Shown: one piece after another, positions 6,454 through 11,343 of the stretch
Layout: the number at the start of each line of letters is the position of its first letter
Position numbering within the stretch: position 1 is the stretch's first letter
Assembly (NCBI GenBank): GCA_003240795.1
Contig: QFNK01000029.1
Coordinates: forward strand, 1 to 11,343
Length of the DNA: 11,343 nt
From: Micavibrio aeruginosavorus
GTDB lineage: Bacteria > Pseudomonadota > Alphaproteobacteria > Micavibrionales > Micavibrionaceae
Direction of reading: 5' to 3'
The notes under the pieces: model-generated
What the model was told of the DNA's origin: nothing
Database searches by the model: none
The model's input: only the letters and a program-made list of their open reading frames with translations
Program-made: the position numbers and the translations under genes

Positions 6454-6472
6454 ATCGGTTACCATAGACAAA

Positions 6473-6489
6473 AGCCGCCCCAAGCGGCT
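6473..6489. promoter_or_regulatory. inverted repeat between divergent CinA-like gene and map
   Basis: AGCCGC (6473-6478) and GCGGCT (6484-6489) are perfect arms around a 5-nt spacer, in the short gap between the divergent genes and only 8 bp before the ATG at 6465. On the minus strand the stem is followed by TTTTGTC. It may be an operator shared by both genes or a leader hairpin affecting translation of the CinA-like gene. Confidence 0.35.
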
Positions 6490-6537
6490 ATAGAGAGCAT
6501 CAAGATAGTTACAGGACCGCCCGCGGACAAGAGATTA

Positions 6538-7347
6538 ATGAACAAGGTAAAATACAGCCCCGACCATATAGAGCTTCACCCCGCGGAGGATTTCGACGGG
6601 ATGAGAAAGGCCGGACGCCTTGCCGCCGCCGCGCTCGACATGATCTCCGAGTTCGTGGTGCCGGGCGCCGTAACGGGCGACCTCGACAAAAAACTGGAAG
6701 ACTTCACCACGCAGAACGGCGCCATTTCCGCCACCATCGGCTATAAAGGGTACAAGCACGCCTCCTGCATCTCCATCAACCATGTCGTCTGCCACGGCAT
6801 TCCGGCATTTGATAAAAAACTGGCAAACGGCGATATCGTCAATATCGACTATACCTGTATCGTTGACGGCTGGTACGGCGACACCTCCCGTACATGGCTG
6901 GTCGGCGACAAAGTCTCAAAACAGGCGCGCCACCTTGTCGATGTCACCTATGACTGCATGATGCTCGGGATTGAAGCGGTAAAGCCCGGCGCGACGCTCG
7001 GCGATGTCGGATACGCGATCCAGTCCTATGCCGAAAGCCATAATTTCTCCGTCGTGCGCGATTTCTGCGGCCATGGGCTGGGACGCAGGTTCCACCAGGA
7101 ACCGAGCGTTGTCCATTTCGGCCGCCCCGGCGACGGCGTCGTGCTGGAACCCGGCATGTTCTTTACCATCGAACCGATGATCAACGCGGGCCACTGGGCG
7201 ACGAAAGTCCTCCCCGACGGCTGGACGGCCGTAACCCGCGACAGATCATTGTCGGCGCAGTTCGAACACTCCATCGCCGTAACCGAAGACGGGTTCGAGA
7301 TTTTCACTCTTTCCCCGGCCGGCCACACAAAACCGCCGTATAAATAA
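6538..7347 (+). CDS. map: type I methionine aminopeptidase
   Basis: MetAP removes the initiator methionine from nascent proteins after deformylation. The 269-aa protein has all five metal ligands of the pita-bread fold: Asp104 (VNIDYT), Asp115 (GDTSRTW), His179 (CGHGLG), Glu212 (FTIEPM) and Glu243 (QFEHS). Their spacing equals that of E. coli D97, D108, H171, E204 and E235. The substrate-site histidines His86 (CHGIP) and His186 (RRFH) are also present. The open frame continues upstream to 6265 but overlaps the divergent CinA-like gene there. The ATG at 6538, opening MNKVKYSPDH, fits family length; it has only a weak AAGAG upstream. radC follows after a 54-bp gap on the same strand, a pairing common in alphaproteobacteria. 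The protein is intact. Confidence 0.97.
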   Translation: MNKVKYSPDHIELHPAEDFDGMRKAGRLAAAALDMISEFVVPGAVTGDLDKKLEDFTTQNGAISATIGYKGYKHASCISINHVVCHGIPAFDKKLANGDIVNIDYTCIVDGWYGDTSRTWLVGDKVSKQARHLVDVTYDCMMLGIEAVKPGATLGDVGYAIQSYAESHNFSVVRDFCGHGLGRRFHQEPSVVHFGRPGDGVVLEPGMFFTIEPMINAGHWATKVLPDGWTAVTRDRSLSAQFEHSIAVTEDGFEIFTLSPAGHTKPPYK

Positions 7348-7401
7348 GCGCTTTTTCACATCGCATCTTGCAAGCCTATACCATGGTGATAAAAACAACC
7401 C

Positions 7402-8115
7402 ATGGTCACGGAGAAAAAGTACGTTCAACTTATAGAAGAGAAAGAAAAACCCCATTACAGCGGTCACCGCGACCGTTTAAGGGAGCGCTTTGTCGCCTCG
7501 CCGGATGCGCTTCCGGATTACGAGCTTCTGGAATTGCTCCTCTTCATGGCCATCCCGCGCCGCGATGTGAAGCCGATCGCAAAACTGCTCGTTGCCCGTT
7601 TCGGCTCGCTCAGCGGCGTGCTGAACGCCTCATGCGCCGAGCTTCAGGGCGTTGCCGGAATCTCCGAAATCACCGCCACCGCGATCAAGATCGTTCAGGC
7701 CGCGGGCCTGCGGATGCTGAAACAGGAGATCGTCAACCGCCCGATACTCAATTCGTGGCAGCGTCTGCTGGATTACCTCTACGCCTCCATGGCGCATAAA
7801 AAGCGCGAGCATTTCCGCATCCTGTTCCTGAACAAGAAGAACGAGCTGATCGCCGATGAAATCCAGCAATCAGGCACCGTGGATCACACGCCCGCCTACC
7901 CCCGCGAAATCATGAAACGCGCGCTGGAACTGGGCGCGACCGCCATGATCCTCGTCCACAACCATCCGAGCGGAGACCCTGCCCCCTCCCGCGCCGACAT
8001 CGACATGACCAAACAGATCATCGCCGCCGCCGCGCCCTTCGGCATAGTTGTCCATGACCACCTGATCGTTTCCCGCACGGGGACGAGCAGTTTTAAGACT
8101 TTGGGATTGATGTAA
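7402..8115 (+). CDS. radC: RadC family JAB/MPN domain protein
   Basis: RadC proteins carry an N-terminal helix-hairpin-helix-like region and a C-terminal JAB1/MPN metalloprotease-like fold (UPF0758). The name comes from an old repair phenotype; the true biochemical role is unsettled. In this 237-aa protein the HhH region is about residues 68-100 (FGSLSGVL ... LQGVAGISEITATAI). The metal-binding signature HNHPSGDPAPSRAD spans 186-199, giving His186, His188, Ser196 and Asp199 in the H-x-H-x7-S-x2-D pattern. The start is constrained: an in-frame stop lies at 7390-7392 and 7402 is the first ATG after it. No Shine-Dalgarno is visible. A CCATGGT heptamer occurs at 7381 and again at the start (7400), an oddity probably due to chance. 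The gene lies 54 bp after map, probably one transcription unit. Confidence 0.95.
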   Translation: MVTEKKYVQLIEEKEKPHYSGHRDRLRERFVASPDALPDYELLELLLFMAIPRRDVKPIAKLLVARFGSLSGVLNASCAELQGVAGISEITATAIKIVQAAGLRMLKQEIVNRPILNSWQRLLDYLYASMAHKKREHFRILFLNKKNELIADEIQQSGTVDHTPAYPREIMKRALELGATAMILVHNHPSGDPAPSRADIDMTKQIIAAAAPFGIVVHDHLIVSRTGTSSFKTLGLM

Positions 8116-8119
8116 TTTA

Positions 8120-8143
8120 AAGATAAAACATGGATTTTATCTT
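8120..8143. promoter_or_regulatory. perfect 9-bp inverted repeat just upstream of the rsuA -10
   Basis: AAGATAAAA (8120-8128) and TTTTATCTT (8135-8143) form a perfect inverted repeat with a 6-nt spacer. It begins 5 bp after the radC stop and ends 5 bp before the TATAAT of the rsuA promoter, so it covers the expected -35 position. There is no T-run beyond the stem, and the stem is nearly all A/T, so a terminator is less likely than an operator for a repressor or activator. Confidence 0.45.
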
Positions 8144-8148
8144 CGGGC

Positions 8149-8154
8149 TATAAT
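8149..8154 (+). promoter_or_regulatory. consensus -10 element for rsuA with near-leaderless start
   Basis: A perfect TATAAT occurs 12 bp before the ATG at 8167. Initiation about 7 nt downstream would leave a leader of only some 5-7 nt, too short for a Shine-Dalgarno, and none is present. No good TTGACA-like -35 is seen at 16-18 bp; an inverted repeat occupies that position. Confidence 0.5.
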
Positions 8155-8166
8155 ACTATCCGGCCC

Positions 8167-8883
8167 ATGCCCAAAACCCGCATAGACCGCCTGCTCTCCA
8201 ACCTCGGTTACGGATCGCGCAAAGATGTGACTGCCGCCGTGAAGAGCGGTGCGTTCGTAGCGGGCGGCGTGACATACAAGGATGCGTCGGCGCAGATCGA
8301 CACAAATCTTCTGGCGGAGGCCACGTTCGATGGCGAACCGCTCGATCCGCCTTCGCCGCTGACCCTTCTCCTCAACAAGCCGCGCGGATACACATGCTCG
8401 CATGACGAGGCAGGACTTCTGATTTACGACCTTCTGCCGCCGCGCTTTAAACTTCGCACACCGGCCCTGTCCTCCGCCGGACGGCTGGACAAGGATTCAA
8501 CGGGGCTCGTCATCCTTACCGATGATGGGCAGCTGCTCCACAAAATCATCTCCCCCAAAAAACACGCGGAAAAACACTACCACGTCAGCTTGCGCGATCC
8601 GCTCAGAGGGGATGAATCCGCCCTCTTCGCGACAGGCGAATTCTGCATGAGCAAGGATCCCAAACCGCTTAAACCCGCAAAATGGATTCCGGACGGCGCG
8701 AACAGCGGCGTTATGATATTGTCCGAAGGCCGTTACCACCAGATCCGCCGCATGTTCGCCACGCTCGACAACCACGTTGAAACGCTGCACCGCTTTCAAA
8801 TCGGCGGCCTCACGCTGGGTGACCTCGCCGAGGGCGCACACCTCAGGCTGAATGACACCGAAACAGCCCTTATCACGGGCTAA
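8167..8883 (+). CDS. rsuA: 16S rRNA pseudouridine synthase, RsuA family
   Basis: RsuA-family enzymes isomerise uridine to pseudouridine; E. coli RsuA acts at 16S rRNA position 516. The 238-aa protein has an N-terminal S4 RNA-binding domain (RIDRLLSNLGYGSRKDV through about residue 60). The catalytic domain opens LLLNKPRGYTCSHDE. Motif II is AGRLDKDSTGLVILTDDG with catalytic Asp108, and the C-terminal motif SEGRYHQIRRMFA is at about 186-198. LTLLLNKPRGYTCS and the GNHV-like DNHVETLHRFQIGG stretch resemble E. coli RsuA more than RluB/RluE, hence the symbol, but the exact target uridine is inferred. The start at 8167 has no Shine-Dalgarno and lies immediately after a TATAAT, suggesting a very short leader. 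radC ends 51 bp upstream and purB follows after 69 bp. Confidence 0.9.
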   Translation: MPKTRIDRLLSNLGYGSRKDVTAAVKSGAFVAGGVTYKDASAQIDTNLLAEATFDGEPLDPPSPLTLLLNKPRGYTCSHDEAGLLIYDLLPPRFKLRTPALSSAGRLDKDSTGLVILTDDGQLLHKIISPKKHAEKHYHVSLRDPLRGDESALFATGEFCMSKDPKPLKPAKWIPDGANSGVMILSEGRYHQIRRMFATLDNHVETLHRFQIGGLTLGDLAEGAHLRLNDTETALITG

Positions 8884-8897
8884 AAAAACCTTGGTTT

Positions 8898-8913
8898 CCG
8901 CCCCCCCGGGTGG
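8898..8913 (+). other. GC-rich hairpin in the rsuA-purB gap
   Basis: CCGCCC (8898-8903) can pair with GGGTGG (8908-8913), including one G-U pair, around a CCCC loop. The sequence after it on the plus strand is A-rich (TAAAAAT), not T-rich, so it is not a typical terminator. That A-rich stretch could serve as a weak -10 (TGG-TAAAAA) for purB. Tentative. Confidence 0.25.
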
Positions 8914-8952
8914 TAAAAATGCCGCGAAACACGACCCAAGGACCGTTCACGC

Positions 8953-10254
8953 ATGATACCCCGCTATACCCGCCCTGACATGGCCGCCATTTTCGAAGCC
9001 GAAAACCGCTTTAAAATCTGGCTGGAGATCGAAACGCTTGCCGCGGAAAAGATGGCGGAGATGGGCACCGTTCCGGCAAGCGTACCAAAAGCCATGCGCG
9101 AGAAAGGCAATTTCGACATTGCCCGCATCGACGAGATCGAGCGCGAAGTAAAGCATGACGTCATCGCCTTCCTGACCTCCGTCGCCGAATTCGTCGGCGA
9201 AGACGCCCGCTTCGTGCATCAGGGCATGACCAGCTCCGACGTGATCGACACGGCCTTCTCGGTACAGCTGACGCAGGCAGCGGATATCCTGCTGGCAGAT
9301 CTGGACGCCGTCCTCGCCGCGTTGAAAAAACGCTCCATTGAACACAAGGACACGCTCTGCATCGGCCGCTCCCACGGCATCCATGCGGAACCGACGACGT
9401 TCGGATTCAAACTTGCCGGACACTACGCCGCCTTCAAGCGCGCGAAGGAACGCCTGATCAACGCACGCGCGGAAATCGCCGTCTGCTCTATCTCCGGCGC
9501 GGTCGGCACTTACGCGACCGTGTCACCGGACATCCAGAAATACGTGGCGGACAAGCTCGGCCTTGCCGAAGAAGATGTCTCCACGCAAGTAATTCCGCGT
9601 GACCGCCACGCCATGTTCTTTGCCACGCTCGGCGTTATCGCCTCGACGATTGAAAACCTCGCCGTTGAAATCCGCCATCTCCAAAGAACCGAAGTGCGCG
9701 AGGCGGAGGAATATTTCTCCCCCGGTCAAAAGGGATCGAGCGCGATGCCGCACAAGCGCAACCCGATCCTGACCGAAAACCTCACCGGCCTCGCCCGCGT
9801 TGTCCGCGCCGCCGTCACGCCCGCGATGGAAAACGTCGCGCTGTGGCATGAGCGGGATATCTCCCATTCCTCCGTCGAGCGCATCATGGCGCCTGACGCA
9901 TGCATCGCGCTTGACTTCGCGCTGGCGCGTCTTGCAAACGTCATTGAAAAACTGCTCGTCTATCCGGACACGATGAAGGACAATCTCGAAAAAATGGGCG
10001 GACTGGTGTTTAGCCAGAAAACCCTCCTTGCCCTGACGCAGGCGGGTATCAGCCGCGAGGACGCGTACCGCATCGTGCAAAGAAACGCGATGAAGGTATG
10101 GGAATCGCGCGGCAAGGAAAACCTGCTCTCCTTCCTGAAATCCGACACGGACGTTGCGGCGAAACTCACGCCTGCCGATCTTGAGAAAATCTTCGTGTAC
10201 GACGACTATATCCGTAACATCGGCGGCGCAATGGACAGGCTGTTCGCAAAATAA
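8953..10254 (+). CDS. purB: adenylosuccinate lyase
   Basis: PurB catalyses two fumarate-releasing steps of purine synthesis: SAICAR to AICAR, and adenylosuccinate to AMP. The 433-aa protein is of the Bacillus-type length class rather than the longer E. coli type. His68 (KHDV) and the catalytic His141 (GRSHGIHAEPTTFG) fall at B. subtilis numbering. The fumarase/aspartase superfamily signature GSSAMPHKRNP (261-271) carries the catalytic serine of the flexible loop. HQGMTSSDVIDT (89-100) is the first conserved substrate-binding region. The ATG at 8953, opening MIPRYTRPDM, matches the usual N-terminus of this class. AAGGA lies 10 bp upstream, a slightly long spacing. It follows rsuA after 69 bp and precedes bfr by 82 bp. 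No anomaly is seen. Confidence 0.97.
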   Translation: MIPRYTRPDMAAIFEAENRFKIWLEIETLAAEKMAEMGTVPASVPKAMREKGNFDIARIDEIEREVKHDVIAFLTSVAEFVGEDARFVHQGMTSSDVIDTAFSVQLTQAADILLADLDAVLAALKKRSIEHKDTLCIGRSHGIHAEPTTFGFKLAGHYAAFKRAKERLINARAEIAVCSISGAVGTYATVSPDIQKYVADKLGLAEEDVSTQVIPRDRHAMFFATLGVIASTIENLAVEIRHLQRTEVREAEEYFSPGQKGSSAMPHKRNPILTENLTGLARVVRAAVTPAMENVALWHERDISHSSVERIMAPDACIALDFALARLANVIEKLLVYPDTMKDNLEKMGGLVFSQKTLLALTQAGISREDAYRIVQRNAMKVWESRGKENLLSFLKSDTDVAAKLTPADLEKIFVYDDYIRNIGGAMDRLFAK

Positions 10255-10301
10255 AGGGAACCGGCGGGCGCCCCCGTCTGTTCTTTTGCCGCCGCTGCGC
10301 C

Positions 10302-10330
10302 TATATTAAAACGGCATTTTATTTTAGGAG
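10302..10330 (+). promoter_or_regulatory. candidate bfr -10 and ribosome binding site
   Basis: TATATT (10302-10307) is a good -10 candidate, and AGGAG (10326-10330) is a strong Shine-Dalgarno 6 bp before the bfr ATG. No clear -35 is seen (TGTTCT at 17 bp is poor), which would fit an activated or iron-controlled promoter, but no palindromic Fur or Irr-type box could be read. The 82-bp purB-bfr gap also contains a GC-rich run followed by a T-rich stretch (10262-10288) that might end purB transcription. Confidence 0.35.
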
Positions 10331-10336
10331 ATTTTT

Positions 10337-10825
10337 ATGAAAGGCAATCCGCAAGTCCTTAAACGCCTGAACCTCGCCCTCAAAGGCGAGCTGACGGCCA
10401 TCAACCAGTATTTCCTCCATGCCCGTATGCTCGACGACTGGGGCGTCACGAAAATGGGCAAGCATGAATACAAGGAATCGATCGAGGAGATGCAGCACGC
10501 AGACCTCATCATCAAACGCATTCTCCTGCTCGGCGGCCTGCCGAACCTGCAGGACCTCGGCAAGCTTTATATCGGCGAAAACGTCAAGGAAGTCATTGAG
10601 TGCGACCTGAAACTCGAACGCGAAGGTATCGAGAATTACCGCGCCGGGATTAAGGATTGTGAAGAGGCGAATGATTACGTCACCCGCGATCTCTTCATCA
10701 AAATCCTGACGGACGAGGAAGGCCATGAAGACTTCCTTGAAACCCAGCTGAAACTGATCGAACAGATGGGCGTGGAAAATTACATCCAGCTCAACGCAGA
10801 CGCGACGCCCGAACAGGACGCATAA
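10337..10825 (+). CDS. bfr: bacterioferritin
   Basis: Bfr is a 24-subunit haem-containing ferritin that oxidises and stores iron in the cytoplasm. The 162-aa protein carries the full dinuclear ferroxidase site: Glu18, Glu51, His54, Glu94, Glu127 and His130. Tyr25 and the haem axial ligand Met52 are also present, all at E. coli Bfr numbering. The presence of Met52 separates it from non-haem ferritins and Dps. The usual opening MKGNPQVLKRLN is intact and the C-terminal tail (ATPEQDA) is a few residues longer than in E. coli. Translation should be efficient, with AGGAG 6 bp upstream. The gene probably has its own promoter after purB and ends at a strong terminator. No bacterioferritin-associated ferredoxin gene is seen in this window. 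Confidence 0.97.
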   Translation: MKGNPQVLKRLNLALKGELTAINQYFLHARMLDDWGVTKMGKHEYKESIEEMQHADLIIKRILLLGGLPNLQDLGKLYIGENVKEVIECDLKLEREGIENYRAGIKDCEEANDYVTRDLFIKILTDEEGHEDFLETQLKLIEQMGVENYIQLNADATPEQDA

Positions 10826-10830
10826 CCATC

Positions 10831-10863
10831 AAAAAACCTCTCCCCGCAAAAAAGAGGTTTTTT
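10831..10863. terminator. strong bidirectional rho-independent terminator
   Basis: AAAAAACCTCT (10831-10841) pairs perfectly with AGAGGTTTTTT (10853-10863) across an 11-nt loop, with a T6 tract on each strand. It starts 5 bp after the bfr stop. On the minus strand it overlaps the last two bases of the 135-aa gene's TAA stop (10864-10862). It thus terminates both convergent genes. Confidence 0.92.
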
Positions 10864-11269
10864 ATTCCGCCTGTTTTTTCCAATAGGCGAACGTCTTTTT
10901 CTGACGTTTCTTGATATAAGCCTCCGCCTCCGGCCCTTCCCACGGCCCGTTATAACGGCGGCCGTCTTTCTCCGTCCACCATCCTGCGCCCGGCAATCCG
11001 TCAGACGCGCGCACGACTAGCACCGCAAGCTCAGGCTCGCCCCGCGCCTTCGCGCGGCGGTCGATCTCCCCCAGCGCGATACAGAGCGCCCGCATCTTGG
11101 GCCGTGAAAATTCCAGCCCGATGCAGTTCAGCGTCTCGGCATAGGATATGGAGCGCCCCTCCTTCGCGCTGGCCCGTAAGAGCGCTTCTATCTGGTCGAG
11201 ATCGAACAGCCGCTGCCATAATGGCGTCGGCAATTCGGGCTCAATATGACGTTGCGGCCTGCGCGGCAT
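10862..11269 (-). CDS. conserved-looking 135-aa hypothetical protein
   Basis: I recognise the general look of an uncharacterised alphaproteobacterial protein but cannot name a function. The start at 11269 is chosen because a full-consensus AGGAGG (11279-11274) sits 4 bp upstream. The in-frame ATG at 11308 would add 13 unlikely residues. The protein is basic at both ends (MPRRPQRH; KKRQKKTFAYWKKQAE). The centre reads ISYAETLNCIGLEFSRPKMR (residues 41-60), then an Ala/Leu helix, then LAVLVVRASDGLPGAGWW (81-98). The order helix - 'SYAE..' turn - 'RPKMRAL' helix - 'VRASDGLPG' loosely recalls the winged-helix DNA-binding part of alkyltransferase-like proteins, but no PCHR active-site motif is present. 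The tail region YNGPWEGPEAEAYIKKRQKK is aromatic and charged. It has no signal peptide or membrane segment and is convergent with bfr. Confidence 0.85.
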   Translation of the reverse strand: MPRRPQRHIEPELPTPLWQRLFDLDQIEALLRASAKEGRSISYAETLNCIGLEFSRPKMRALCIALGEIDRRAKARGEPELAVLVVRASDGLPGAGWWTEKDGRRYNGPWEGPEAEAYIKKRQKKTFAYWKKQAE

Positions 11270-11343
11270 GTATCCTCCTGAAGGGAAGGCATTTTTTACC
11301 ACGCCCATGCCTGCAGGAAAAGCATCACAATTTTATTGAGAAT

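Noticed and set aside
6265..6537. Upstream extension of the map frame to an earlier ATG
   Set aside because: It would overlap the well-conserved CinA-like gene on the opposite strand and add 91 residues not found in type I MetAPs, whose homology begins after 6538.
7352..7360. TTTTTCACA, a relaxed DnaA-box match between map and radC
   Set aside because: A single match with one deviation from TTATNCACA and no partner nearby; expected by chance.
7381..7406. CCATGGT duplicated 19 bp apart at the radC start
   Set aside because: The upstream copy's ATG is in another frame. Seven bases repeated once is weak evidence for function or for a mobile-element target duplication.
8134..8144. 11-mer ATTTTATCTTC shared with 3561-3571
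   Set aside because: The flanks differ, and the inverted-repeat partner at 8120 is missing at 3561; likely coincidence in AT-rich gaps.

Overview
This 11.3 kb window looks like ordinary chromosome from an alphaproteobacterium. The evidence is a base composition in the high fifties % GC (estimated by eye), alphaproteobacterial-looking proteins (bactofilin, RadC next to a type I methionine aminopeptidase, and a stand-alone CinA-N protein beside them), and sparse Shine-Dalgarno use. Lineage below class cannot be fixed by reading alone. There are no phage genes, insertion sequences or CRISPR arrays. Almost every long ORF has a housekeeping identity with intact catalytic residues.

Left part (1-2400): the 3' part of dapB (lysine/diaminopimelate synthesis) runs off the left edge. 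It meets a 63-aa hypothetical gene tail to tail. Next is a gene for a secreted four-cysteine hypothetical protein (minus strand), divergent from nth (endonuclease III, plus strand). nth and the following bactofilin gene converge on a shared hairpin terminator.

Middle (2400-6540), all on the minus strand: bactofilin, uvrC, tRNA-Leu(UAA) and a CinA-N/molybdopterin-binding-domain protein. A 299-bp gap separates bactofilin and uvrC. It is the most unusual non-coding stretch here: an AT-rich island with two perfect DnaA-box matches in opposite orientation, plus two further box-like repeats.

Right part (6540-11343): map, radC, rsuA, purB and bfr all run on the plus strand, mostly with short gaps. 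A strong bidirectional terminator closes bfr and a convergent 135-aa conserved-looking hypothetical gene. The rsuA start is notable: a consensus TATAAT lies 12 bp upstream of the ATG, there is no Shine-Dalgarno, and a perfect 9-bp inverted repeat sits where the -35 element would be.

Functionally the window mixes DNA repair (nth, uvrC, radC), translation and protein maturation (tRNA-Leu, map, rsuA), biosynthesis (dapB, purB), iron storage (bfr) and cell-shape scaffolding (bactofilin). I see no clear new defence or mobile system. The best leads are the DnaA-box island, the bactofilin N-terminal extension, the rsuA promoter architecture and the two uncharacterised proteins.
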